Shown here one piece after another: positions 35,345 through 43,971 of a DNA stretch of 64,000 bases. A program made the position numbers and the translations under genes. Origin of the DNA: Epilithonimonas hispanica (GTDB lineage: Bacteria; Bacteroidota; Bacteroidia; Flavobacteriales; Weeksellaceae); NCBI RefSeq assembly GCF_003385395.1, contig NZ_QNUG01000001.1, positions 101,901 to 165,900 on the forward strand, read 5' to 3'. Positions within the stretch are counted from its first letter, which is position 1. Each line of letters opens with the position of its first letter. Under the pieces are notes generated by a model that saw only the letters and a list, made by a program, of their open reading frames with translations, ran no database searches and was not told the DNA's origin.

Positions 35345-36925
35345 ATGAAATTTAAAAATATATTAATCACAGGTATCACTACATCATTATTTCTTGCATC
35401 TTGTGAGAAAGATTTGGATCGTATGCCGGAAACAGAAATAACTTCGGCATCTGTGTACTCTAATTTTAGTAATTATAAGGGTGTTTTAGCAAAGGTTTAT
35501 GCTGGTCTCGCAATGAGTGGGCAAGAAGGTGGTGATGGTAGTGCAGATATTGGAGGTATTGATGGAGGTACTTCAAATTATTTAAGACAATATTTTCAAT
35601 TACAAGAATTACCAACGGATGAAGCAATTGTTGCTTGGTCAGATTCTGGTCTTCCAGATATTCATAATATGAGTTGGGCTGCGAATAATCAGTATGTTAC
35701 AGCTCTTTATTACAGGATTTATTATCAAATTGCTATGGCTAATGAATTTATCCGAGAAACTCAAGATGATAAACTTTCTTCTAGAAATATAACTGGGAGT
35801 GATGCTGATGAAGCTAGATTATACAGAAATGAAGCCCGTTTTATGAGAGCTTTAAGTTATTCACATGCCATAGATTTATTTGGTAATGGTCCTTTCGTAA
35901 CCGAAAAAGATGAAGTTGGTGTAAAGCCCCCTCCAAGAATTGAACGTAAAGATCTCTTTAATTATATAGAGTCCGAATTAAAAGATCTTGAAGGTCTTTT
36001 AAAAGATCCTAGAACCAATGAATATGGTAGAGCGGACAAGGGAGCTGTTTATATGTTATTAGCAAAATTATATTTAAATGCTGAAGTTTATACAGGAGAA
36101 AATAGATATAGTGACGCAAGACTTTATGCTGAAAAAGTTATTAATTCAGGATATTCTCTTAAAAATAATTACAATGAACTTTTCTTGGCAGATAATAACT
36201 TAGACAATAACGAAGCTATTTTCTCTGTTAATTTTGATGGTACACATACTAGAACTTATGGTGGAACAACATTTATTATTCATGCCTCTACAGGAGGTTC
36301 TATGGTAGCAGCTAATTTTGGCATCAATAGCGGTTGGGGAGGTATCAGAAGTACAAAAAATCTAGTGAATCTTTTCCCCACAACAGATGGTTCTAAAGAC
36401 AAAAGAGGCGTTTTTCATTCCGATGGACAAAGTTTAGAGATTAATGCAGTAGGAACTTTTACAGATGGTTATCCGCTTATTAAATTTAAAAATATAACAA
36501 GATCTGGAGCAGCTGGATCCGATACGGGAGGTGACTTTGTAGATACTGATTTTCCTTTATTCCGTTTAGCGGATGCTTACCTAATTTATGCCGAAGCTGT
36601 TTTGAGAGGCGGTGGAGGTAGTATGTCTACAGCCTTAGGATATGTCAATGCTTTAAGAACTAGAGCTTATGGAAATACGAGTGGAAATGTATCATCTATA
36701 AATTTAGATTTTATTTTAGAAGAAAGAGCAAGAGAATTAGCTTGGGAAGCAACAAGGAGAACAGACCTTATCCGTTATGGTAAGTTTACATCAAGCAATT
36801 ATTTATGGCCTTTCAAAGGAGGTGTAAAAGATGGGCGAGCAGTAGAAAGTTATAGACAAATTTATCCTATCCCTACTAATGATCTGATTGCTAATCCAAA
36901 TCTTGTGCAAAATTCAGGATACTAA
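35345..36925 (+). CDS. SusD/RagB family glycan-binding lipoprotein
   Basis: SusD-like proteins sit on the cell surface, bind the glycan and close over the SusC channel. The 526-residue protein has a lipoprotein signal (about 1-19, LFLASC with the lipidated Cys). It has the helical TPR-like scaffold typical of the family: YRNEARFMRALSYSHAIDLFG, ADKGAVYMLLAKLYLNAEVY, and the carboxy-terminal LDFILEERARELAWEATRRTDLIRYGKF followed by YPIPTNDLIANPNL. Length and motifs are normal. It lies 10 bases after the SusC gene and 23 before the SusE-like gene, one operon. Confidence 0.94.
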   Translation: MKFKNILITGITTSLFLASCEKDLDRMPETEITSASVYSNFSNYKGVLAKVYAGLAMSGQEGGDGSADIGGIDGGTSNYLRQYFQLQELPTDEAIVAWSDSGLPDIHNMSWAANNQYVTALYYRIYYQIAMANEFIRETQDDKLSSRNITGSDADEARLYRNEARFMRALSYSHAIDLFGNGPFVTEKDEVGVKPPPRIERKDLFNYIESELKDLEGLLKDPRTNEYGRADKGAVYMLLAKLYLNAEVYTGENRYSDARLYAEKVINSGYSLKNNYNELFLADNNLDNNEAIFSVNFDGTHTRTYGGTTFIIHASTGGSMVAANFGINSGWGGIRSTKNLVNLFPTTDGSKDKRGVFHSDGQSLEINAVGTFTDGYPLIKFKNITRSGAAGSDTGGDFVDTDFPLFRLADAYLIYAEAVLRGGGGSMSTALGYVNALRTRAYGNTSGNVSSINLDFILEERARELAWEATRRTDLIRYGKFTSSNYLWPFKGGVKDGRAVESYRQIYPIPTNDLIANPNLVQNSGY

Positions 36926-36948
36926 TAACTTTTTAAATTTAAAATCAA

Positions 36949-37962
36949 ATGAAAAAAATTCTAAAATTAATATCTCTGTTGGCTGTTGCAGTTGTTATTT
37001 TTTCTTGTGATAAAGATGAAGATATGGCTGTGGCAAATGTTCCTACAGATAATAATACCCTTATAGCAGACAAGTCCTCTGTAGTGTTAGTTAAAGAAAA
37101 TGCAGACGATACTTCTGTTATTTTCAACTGGAAAAATCCTAATTATGGAGTTTCTTTGTCTGTAACCAACGTGTTGCAATTTGCTGTTAAAGGATCTGAT
37201 TTTGCTGCTCCGAAAGAAATAAATCTGGATGCAGGTATTCTTACAAAAGAGTTAAGTGTGTTGGAACTAAACAATATTATGCTTAATCTCAATTTACCAG
37301 TTAATGAGGCTTCAGACTTAGACGTTAGACTCAAGTCTTCTGTTAATAATTCAATGGTTGTATATTCACAAAGTCTTTCTTTGACGGTAACTCCATATGC
37401 ATCAATATCATATTTATATGCTCCTGGTGCCTATCAAAACTGGGATCCTGCTACAGCAGAGACGCTTGTGTCTGCTACAAGCAATGGCGAATATATTGGC
37501 TATATAAAATTCAGTGCTCCAAATACCGAATTTAAAATCACATTGCAAAAAAACTGGGATAATAGTTATGGAACAGATGATAATGTAAATTTGATTTACA
37601 ATGGTGGGGGTAACTTGAAAGCAGTTTCTGAAGGATATCAGATGTTGAAAGTTGATACAAATGCGCTTACTTTTAATCTTGTGCCATATTCAATGGGGCT
37701 TATAGGTTCAGCAACTCCTACAGGTTGGGATAGCGATACAGACATGATTTGGAATAGTACCACTCAGCAATGGGAAATAGCAAATATTTTTTTAACCGCT
37801 GGAGAGTTAAAATTCAGACTGAATAACGCCTGGGATGTTAATTATGGAGGTGCAAACGGAGTAATCGTTGTAGGTGGTGATAATATATCTCTAGCTGTAC
37901 CTGGAAATTATAAAGTAACACTTGATTTAATAAATTTAAAATATACTTTAGTGAAGATTTAA
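36949..37962 (+). CDS. SusE/SusF-like starch-binding surface lipoprotein
   Basis: The 337-residue protein starts with a lipoprotein signal peptide (VAVVIFSC, Cys near residue 20). A SusE amino-terminal domain (about 35-150, with SSVVLVKENADDTSVIFNWKNPNYG) precedes two repeated carbohydrate-binding modules, visible as two related segments: YLYAPGAYQNWDPATAETL (about 156-175) and IGSATPTGWDSDTDMIW (about 255-271). These SusE/SusF repeats use tryptophans to bind starch helices at the cell surface. It ends the susC-susD-susE operon, followed by a perfect terminator. Confidence 0.88.
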   Translation: MKKILKLISLLAVAVVIFSCDKDEDMAVANVPTDNNTLIADKSSVVLVKENADDTSVIFNWKNPNYGVSLSVTNVLQFAVKGSDFAAPKEINLDAGILTKELSVLELNNIMLNLNLPVNEASDLDVRLKSSVNNSMVVYSQSLSLTVTPYASISYLYAPGAYQNWDPATAETLVSATSNGEYIGYIKFSAPNTEFKITLQKNWDNSYGTDDNVNLIYNGGGNLKAVSEGYQMLKVDTNALTFNLVPYSMGLIGSATPTGWDSDTDMIWNSTTQQWEIANIFLTAGELKFRLNNAWDVNYGGANGVIVVGGDNISLAVPGNYKVTLDLINLKYTLVKI

Positions 37963-37976
37963 TCTTCAAATCAGAT

Positions 37977-38010
37977 AAAAAAGTGTTGCGAAACCGCAAC
38001 ACTTTTTTTA
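37977..38010 (+). terminator. Terminator after the SusE-like gene
   Basis: AAAAAAGTGTTGCG (37977-37990) and CGCAACACTTTTTT (37995-38008) are perfect complements with a four-base loop. Partial read-through into the GH97 gene is possible, since no clear promoter lies in the 30 bases that follow. Confidence 0.9.
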
Positions 38011-38040
38011 TATTGTACCAATATATAAACCTTAGAAAAA

Positions 38041-40197
38041 ATGAAAAAATTCACCATTGGAGCAGCTTTGCTTACTATGATGTTTAACGGAGTTTATGCT
38101 CAAAGTCTAAAGTCTCCGGACGGAAAATTCGAGATGAATTTCCAATTGAAAAACGGAGTTCCTGTTTATAATCTGAAATATAACGGAAACGTAGTTGTAG
38201 AAGATTCTAAATTAGGATTAAGACTTTTCAAAGATTCTTCTATCAAGTTTGCTTCCGAGATTGCAAAACCAGAAGATGCCAGTTTCGACCTCAATAACGG
38301 CTTCACAAAAACAGCCGAAAAAAGAGATTCTAAAAATGAAACTTGGCAACCAGTTCTTGGAGAAAAGAAAAACTATATCAACAATTACAACGAGTTAGCT
38401 TTAACTCTTAATCAAACTTCTTCTGACAGAAGTATCGTTGTGAAATTCAGATTGTTTAACGATGGATTAGGATTCAGATATGAGTTTCCTCAACAAAAAA
38501 ATCTTAATTATTTCGTAATCAGAGAAGAGGATTCAGAAATCAACTTTCCAACTGATATGAAAGCGTGGTGGATTGTTGCAGATTACGATTCTCAGGAATA
38601 TCAATACCAAACCACAAAGATTTCCGAAATTCCGACTCAATGGTCAAAAGCTTTTGATTCTAATGCTTCTCAAACACTTGTGAAAAATGCAGTTCAGTCA
38701 CCTTTGATGCTCAAAAAAGAAGGTAAAGAACCATTGTATGTTAACGTTGGTGAAGCGGCAGTTCTAGATTATCCGGCTTCTCATCTGGAAGTGGATGCTC
38801 AGAATTTCAAATTCAAAACTCATTTGACGGCAGACAGACAAGGTGCGAAAGGTTACATCCAAACGCCTTCTGTAACACCTTGGAGAACGATTATCGTTTC
38901 GCCAAAAGCAGAAGAAGTAATGGATTCCAAAATGATGTTCAACCTAAACGAACCTACAAAATATAAAGACACTTCTTACATCAAACCAACCAAATATATG
39001 GGCGTTTGGTGGGAAATGATTATCGGAAAATCACAATGGGCATATTCTACAGCAGAAAATGTTCACATCGGAAAAACTGATTTTTCAAAATTAACACCCA
39101 ACGGAAAACACGCCGCCAACAATACAAAAGTTAAAGAATACATCGATTTCGCTTCTGCCAACGGCTTCCAAGGATTATTGATCGAAGGTTGGAACACAGG
39201 TTGGGAAGATTGGTTCGGACATTCCAAAGAGTTTGTTTTTGATTTCATTACGCCTTACCCAGATTTCGATATCAAAATGTTGAATGAGTATGCGCATTCA
39301 AAAGGAGTGGATTTGATTATGCACCACGAGACTTCGGGTTCAGCAACCAACTATGAAAGATGGGCTGACAAAGCTTTTCAATTGATGAACAAGTACGGTT
39401 ACAAATCGGTAAAAACCGGTTATGTTGGCGACATCATTCCAAGAGGAGAGCATCATTATTCCCAATGGACTATCAACCATTATTACAGAATTGCAGAAAA
39501 AGCGAATGATTATAAATTGATGGTCAATTCCCACGAAGCGGTTCGTCCGGGAGGAGAAAGTAGAACATATCCAAACTGGATTTCTGCAGAAGCAGCTCGT
39601 GGAACAGAATACGAAGCTTTCGGAGGAAACAAGCCAGACCATCAGACGATTCTTCCTTTCACAAGATGGATGGGCGGTTCTATGGATTACACGCCGGGGA
39701 TTTTTCAAACCAAGTTAGATTATTATTTCCCAGGCGATAAGCGTTTCGTTCAGACAACTTTGGCAAAACAATTAGGGCTTTATGTTGTGATGTATATGCC
39801 TTTGCAAATGGCGGCTGATTTACCGGAGAATTACGCAAAACATATGGATGCTTTCCAATTTATCAAAGATGTTGCAGCAGATTGGGATGACACCAAAATC
39901 CTTTCCGCAGAACCAGGAGATTACATCCACACGGCTCGTAAAGCAAAAGGAACGGACAATTGGTTTGTAGGTGGTGTTACCGACGAAAATCCAAGAGATT
40001 TTACAGTAGATTTTTCTTTCCTTGACAAAGGCAAAAAGTATGAAGCGACTATCTATGAAGATGGAAAAGATGCAGATTATGTGAACAATCCACAGAGTTA
40101 TCATATTTATAAAAAGACCATTACTAACAAAACAAAATTGCCAGTTCATTTGGTAAGAAGTGGTGGTTATGCTATTTCTGTGAAGCCTGTTAAATAA
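38041..40197 (+). CDS. Glycoside hydrolase family 97 alpha-glucosidase (SusB-like)
   Basis: SusB-type GH97 enzymes release glucose from maltooligosaccharides in the periplasm. The 718-residue protein has a signal peptide (about 1-20). The amino-terminal beta-sandwich opens with SLKSPDGKFEMNFQLKNG, a catalytic barrel follows (KAWWIVADYDSQEY, TKYMGVWWEM, GLLIEGWNTGWEDWFG), and the carboxy-terminal beta domain closes the protein. The acid and base region is visible in NSHEAVRPGGESRTYPN and EAARGTEYEAFGGN. Length and the Glu-rich motifs suit the inverting SusB branch, but the mechanism is inferred. It follows the susCDE operon after a terminator and is itself followed by an AGGAGC element and a further hairpin. 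Confidence 0.93.
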   Translation: MKKFTIGAALLTMMFNGVYAQSLKSPDGKFEMNFQLKNGVPVYNLKYNGNVVVEDSKLGLRLFKDSSIKFASEIAKPEDASFDLNNGFTKTAEKRDSKNETWQPVLGEKKNYINNYNELALTLNQTSSDRSIVVKFRLFNDGLGFRYEFPQQKNLNYFVIREEDSEINFPTDMKAWWIVADYDSQEYQYQTTKISEIPTQWSKAFDSNASQTLVKNAVQSPLMLKKEGKEPLYVNVGEAAVLDYPASHLEVDAQNFKFKTHLTADRQGAKGYIQTPSVTPWRTIIVSPKAEEVMDSKMMFNLNEPTKYKDTSYIKPTKYMGVWWEMIIGKSQWAYSTAENVHIGKTDFSKLTPNGKHAANNTKVKEYIDFASANGFQGLLIEGWNTGWEDWFGHSKEFVFDFITPYPDFDIKMLNEYAHSKGVDLIMHHETSGSATNYERWADKAFQLMNKYGYKSVKTGYVGDIIPRGEHHYSQWTINHYYRIAEKANDYKLMVNSHEAVRPGGESRTYPNWISAEAARGTEYEAFGGNKPDHQTILPFTRWMGGSMDYTPGIFQTKLDYYFPGDKRFVQTTLAKQLGLYVVMYMPLQMAADLPENYAKHMDAFQFIKDVAADWDDTKILSAEPGDYIHTARKAKGTDNWFVGGVTDENPRDFTVDFSFLDKGKKYEATIYEDGKDADYVNNPQSYHIYKKTITNKTKLPVHLVRSGGYAISVKPVK

Positions 40198-40203
40198 ATT
40201 TTT

Positions 40204-40284
40204 TAGGAGCTTAATCCCGCTATCCGCTATATCTTTTTCTTTTTTTTGCAAAAAAGAAAAAGGATGCCGCTACTATCGGGGCTA
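40204..40284 (+). repeat. AGGAGC-type structured 3' element, copy 3 (after GH97)
   Basis: This shortest copy (81 bases) begins TAGGAGCTTAATCCCGC seven bases after the stop and ends CTATCGGGGCTA. CCCG pairs with CGGG, AGC with GCT, and the ATC-T tract with the A tract-GGAT. The apical loop closes by a simple T tract/A tract hairpin around TGCA. Confidence 0.85.
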
Positions 40285-40302
40285 TGGCTTTCAACTCCAA
40301 AT

Positions 40303-40341
40303 AAAACTTTGTCGAAGGTTCAACCTTTGACAAAGTTTTTC
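40303..40341 (+). terminator. Terminator of the GH97 gene
   Basis: AAAACTTTGTCGAAGGTT (40303-40320) pairs with AACCTTTGACAAAGTTTT (40322-40339) with one mismatch, followed by T residues. Confidence 0.85.
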
Positions 40342-40368
40342 TTAATTTTTTTCTCAAAATCCTATTAA

Positions 40369-41364
40369 ATGAATTGGATTTCCAAGATTTTCAACAAACA
40401 AAATACCTTTCTGTTCTTGCTGATAGGAATGGTAATTTTGGCGAAAGTCATTCCTTTCCAAGAGTCTTACAATCAGTATTTTAATCTTGCAGGATTCATA
40501 GATTGGGGAATTGCGGGGATTTTTCTGTTGTATGGATTGAAACTCAATCTCAAAGAAGTCATAAAAGATGTCTCCAACTGGAAACTGCATTTGCTGATTC
40601 AGTCGGGAACATTTGTTATTTTTCCTTTGTTGACACTGATGTTTTATCCGTTCCTGAAAGATACATCGTATTACAATATTTGGCTTTCGGTTTTCTTTTT
40701 AGCAAGTTTGCCTTCAACAGTTTCATCATCTGTCGTAATGGTTTCGATCGCCAAAGGAAATGTCACTTCAGCCATTTTCAATGCTTCAATTTCCGGAATT
40801 ATAGGGATTGTAATGACGCCGCTTTTGATGAGTTTTTTCCTCACAGCTAATGGAGAATCTGGCAATCAATCCGAGATTATTCAGCAGTTGTTACTCAAAG
40901 TTTTATTACCAGTTATTTTAGGAATTATTCTCAATCCAATCTTCAAAAAATGGGTGACAAAATATGCAAACATCATTTCAGAATTTGACAGACTGATTAT
41001 TTTGCTCATCGTTTACGAAAGTTTTTCGACTGCATTTATTGAGAGCATTTTTGTAGCTGTACCTTCATTTGTGTTTGTTGTATTGGCTTTTAGTGTGGTC
41101 TTTTTGTTTTTTGCAACCTATTATATCTTAAAATTCATAGCAGAAAAACTGAATTTTAAAAAGAAAGATGTCATCACAACAACCTTCTGTGGTTCAAAGA
41201 AATCCTTAGTTCACGGGAGTTTATTCCTTCTGGTTTTAGGAATTCCAGACGAGCAGAAAGTTTTGTTTTTGTTGCCAGTAATGATTTACCATAGTTTTCA
41301 ATTATTCTACGTAAGTTGGTTAGCTAATAAAATTGCCAAAAGAGAAACAGCAGAGGAAGATTGA
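40369..41364 (+). CDS. BASS-family (bile acid:sodium symporter-like) transporter
   Basis: The 331-residue integral membrane protein has about ten hydrophobic helices and the family blocks FLLYGLKLNLKEV, FFLASLPSTVSSSVVMVSIAKGN (the discontinuous helix used for sodium and substrate binding) and TTTFCGSKKSLVHGSLF. It belongs to the YfeH/SLC10A7-like group, whose substrates are poorly defined. Despite its place in the starch locus, a role in sugar uptake is not supported by the family; it may move an organic anion. It has no close operon partner, with gaps of 171 and 226 bases on either side. Confidence 0.85.
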   Translation: MNWISKIFNKQNTFLFLLIGMVILAKVIPFQESYNQYFNLAGFIDWGIAGIFLLYGLKLNLKEVIKDVSNWKLHLLIQSGTFVIFPLLTLMFYPFLKDTSYYNIWLSVFFLASLPSTVSSSVVMVSIAKGNVTSAIFNASISGIIGIVMTPLLMSFFLTANGESGNQSEIIQQLLLKVLLPVILGIILNPIFKKWVTKYANIISEFDRLIILLIVYESFSTAFIESIFVAVPSFVFVVLAFSVVFLFFATYYILKFIAEKLNFKKKDVITTTFCGSKKSLVHGSLFLLVLGIPDEQKVLFLLPVMIYHSFQLFYVSWLANKIAKRETAEED

Positions 41365-41380
41365 TTTTAAAATTTATTAA

Positions 41381-41490
41381 AACCACATATACACATAGAA
41401 AATATTAAAATTAAATTTCTGAAAAAGAATAAATAGTATCGCTGCTGCTATTTTACCTTATTATTACGAATAGCTATGTGTCTATGTGGT
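41381..41490. repeat. CACATAG-type inverted repeat upstream of the GH13 gene
   Basis: AACCACATATACACATAG (41381-41398) and CTATGTGTCTATGTGGT (41474-41490) are complementary with one mismatch. The arms are nearly identical to the inner shell at 28886-29002. A CTTTGCG unit (41514-41535) follows. Confidence 0.85.
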
Positions 41491-41590
41491 AAAAAAAGTA
41501 GTTTTAAGTTAAAGTTTGTGGACTTTGCGTTCAAAATCATCAATAATAAAATATAAATCTTGATTTTAAATAGACCAAAAAATTAACCTT

Positions 41591-43438
41591 ATGAAAAAAA
41601 TATTCACGATTTCTTCCATCGTATTTTCTTCTATTTTCTATTCTCAGGTTCAGAAAATAGAACCTGCATTTTGGTGGAGCGGAATGAAAAATCCTGAACT
41701 GCAATTATTAGTTTATGGAAAAGATATCCAAAATCTGCAACCAGAGTTCTCAAACGGAATCAAAATCAAAGAAGTCAAAAAAGTAGAAAATCCAAACTAC
41801 CTTTTTGTAACAATCGACACAAACGGTGTTCAGCCGCAAAAAGCAAAACTGAATTTCAAAAACGGAAACAAAACCGTTAAAACCATCCATTACGAATTTA
41901 AGCAAAGACAACAAAATTCTGCAAACAGAGATTCTTACACATCTTCGGATGTGATGTATTTGATAATGCCGGATCGTTTTGCCAACGGAAATCCTAAAAA
42001 TGATAGCACGCCAGACACAGCGGAAAAAGCCGACCGAACCAAAACCGGAGGACGTCACGGTGGAGACATTGCTGGAATTGTAAAAAATCTGGATTATCTT
42101 CAGGAATTAGGAATTACAACACTTTGGAACACACCTTTGTTGGAGGACAATGAACCTGGTTTTTCTTACCACGGTTATGCACAAAGCGATTACTACAAAA
42201 TCGACCCGCGTTACGGAACCAACGAAGATTATAAAAACTTGGCGGACGAACTTCATAAAAGAAAAATGAAACTCGTGATGGATTATGTGACCAATCACTG
42301 GGGTTCAAAAAGCTGGATTATCAAAGATTTGCCTTCGAAAGATTGGATTCATTATTGGGAAGGACAGGAAAATGGTTTCAAACGAAGTAATTATAAAATG
42401 ACAACCCAGTTTGACATCAATGCTTCAAAAGTTGATGCTGCAGATTGTATGGACGGCTGGTTTGATACGACAATGCCGGATATGAACCAGAGCAATCCAA
42501 TGGTTGTGACTTATATGGCGCAAAATGCAATCTGGTGGATAGAATATGCAGGTTTGGACGGTTTCCGTGTGGATACTTATTCTTACAACGACAAAAAAGG
42601 CATTGCAGATTGGACAAAACGAATCACCGACGAATATCCAAAATTCAATATCGTTGGAGAAGTCTGGATGCAAGATCCTGCTCATATGGCTTACTGGCAA
42701 AAAGATTCTAAAATTGGCGCAATAGAAAACTTTAATTCTTACTTGCCATCCGTAATGGATTTTTCACTTTATGATGCCATTGGTCAGGCTTTCAAAGAAG
42801 AGCCGGGTTGGAATTCGGGAATGCAGAGAGTTTATGGGAATTTTACTAATGATTTCCTTTATCCTGATATCAATAATATTTTGGTGTTTGCTGAGAATCA
42901 CGACACGAATAGATTCAATCAAATCTATCCGAAGATAGAAGATTACAAATTAGCAATGAGTTTGATTCTGACAGTTCGTGGAATTCCTCAATTGTATTAC
43001 GGTTCTGAAATCGGAATGGCTGGAGACAAAAACAACGGCGGCGACGGCGAGATTCGTAAAGATTTCCCAGGCGGCTGGGCTGGAGATGCAAATAATGCTT
43101 TCACAAAATCTGGAAGAATAGCTTCTCAAAACGAGTATTTCGATTATACCAAAAAATTGCTGAATTGGAGAAAAACAAACGAAGCAGTTCATTTTGGAAA
43201 AACCTTGCATTACATCCCGAACAACAATGTTTATGTTTATTTCCGTTATACAGATAGCAAAAGAGTAATGGTCGTAATTAATAACAACAAAGAAACTCAA
43301 AACTTAGATTTGAAGCGTTTTTCCGAAGGTCTGAATAATTTCACAAAAGGAAGAGACATCATTTCTGATAAAGATTTTGATTTGAAAACTAATTTGTCTG
43401 TTCCTGCAAAATCTTCATTAATTTTAGAACTTAAATAA
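41591..43438 (+). CDS. Glycoside hydrolase family 13 amylase (SusA/cyclomaltodextrinase-like)
   Basis: The 615-residue protein has a signal peptide (about 1-18). An amino-terminal beta-sandwich (about 20-110) of cyclomaltodextrinase type is followed by a TIM-barrel with the GH13 residues: MPDRFANGNP, DYVTNHWGSK, the nucleophile D328 in GFRVDTYSY, the acid/base E357 in NIVGEVW and D438 in FAENHDTNR. The carboxy terminus is a small all-beta domain. This architecture matches neopullulanase/SusA, which cuts starch or cyclodextrins to maltooligosaccharides in the periplasm. Genes for a small secreted protein and an SLC45-like permease follow within eight and five bases. Confidence 0.93.
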   Translation: MKKIFTISSIVFSSIFYSQVQKIEPAFWWSGMKNPELQLLVYGKDIQNLQPEFSNGIKIKEVKKVENPNYLFVTIDTNGVQPQKAKLNFKNGNKTVKTIHYEFKQRQQNSANRDSYTSSDVMYLIMPDRFANGNPKNDSTPDTAEKADRTKTGGRHGGDIAGIVKNLDYLQELGITTLWNTPLLEDNEPGFSYHGYAQSDYYKIDPRYGTNEDYKNLADELHKRKMKLVMDYVTNHWGSKSWIIKDLPSKDWIHYWEGQENGFKRSNYKMTTQFDINASKVDAADCMDGWFDTTMPDMNQSNPMVVTYMAQNAIWWIEYAGLDGFRVDTYSYNDKKGIADWTKRITDEYPKFNIVGEVWMQDPAHMAYWQKDSKIGAIENFNSYLPSVMDFSLYDAIGQAFKEEPGWNSGMQRVYGNFTNDFLYPDINNILVFAENHDTNRFNQIYPKIEDYKLAMSLILTVRGIPQLYYGSEIGMAGDKNNGGDGEIRKDFPGGWAGDANNAFTKSGRIASQNEYFDYTKKLLNWRKTNEAVHFGKTLHYIPNNNVYVYFRYTDSKRVMVVINNNKETQNLDLKRFSEGLNNFTKGRDIISDKDFDLKTNLSVPAKSSLILELK

Positions 43439-43445
43439 AATTAAA

Positions 43446-43967
43446 ATGAAAAAAATAATTTCCATTGTACTACTATCGTTTTTAATCTTTTCGATTCCAC
43501 TTTCTGCTCAGAAGAAAGGCTTTTACGAAAATGTTCAGAAAAAGAATATCAACAAATTGTTGGATGACCTCAATACTTTGGCTGCCAATGCAGACTTCGA
43601 AAAATACTTCGATTGCTTTGCCGAAGAGTCTCAATACATCGGAACAGATGCAACCGAAGTTTGGCAAAAACAAGAGTTCAAAGACTGGGCAAAACCTTAT
43701 TTCGATAAAAAAACAACTTGGAATTTCAAATCATTAAAACGAAATATCTATTTCAGCAAAGACGGAAATTATGCTTGGTTCGATGAGGTTCTTGATACGC
43801 AGATGAAAATCTGTAGAGGTTCGGGTGTTCTCGAAAAAATTGGTGGAAAATGGAAAATCAAACAATACGTTCTTTCCGCAACCATCCCAAATGAAGTGAT
43901 AGATGAAGTCACCAAAATCAAAACACCAATCGAGGATGCTTTCATCCAGAAATTAAAAAACAACTAA
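43446..43967 (+). CDS. Secreted NTF2/SnoaL-like protein of the maltodextrin operon
   Basis: The 173-residue protein has a clear signal peptide (about 1-22, ending PLSAQ). A nuclear-transport-factor-2/SnoaL-like cone fold is suggested by LLDDLNTLAANADFEKYFDCFAEESQYIGTDATEVWQKQEFKDW and the later GSGVLEKIGGKWKIKQYVLSATIPN. Such domains may bind small molecules or have no enzyme activity at all. It lies between the GH13 and MFS genes, spaced eight and five bases, so it is co-transcribed. Its part in sugar use is unknown; the domain call is from sequence pattern only. Confidence 0.75.
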   Translation: MKKIISIVLLSFLIFSIPLSAQKKGFYENVQKKNINKLLDDLNTLAANADFEKYFDCFAEESQYIGTDATEVWQKQEFKDWAKPYFDKKTTWNFKSLKRNIYFSKDGNYAWFDEVLDTQMKICRGSGVLEKIGGKWKIKQYVLSATIPNEVIDEVTKIKTPIEDAFIQKLKNN

Positions 43968-43971
43968 ATAA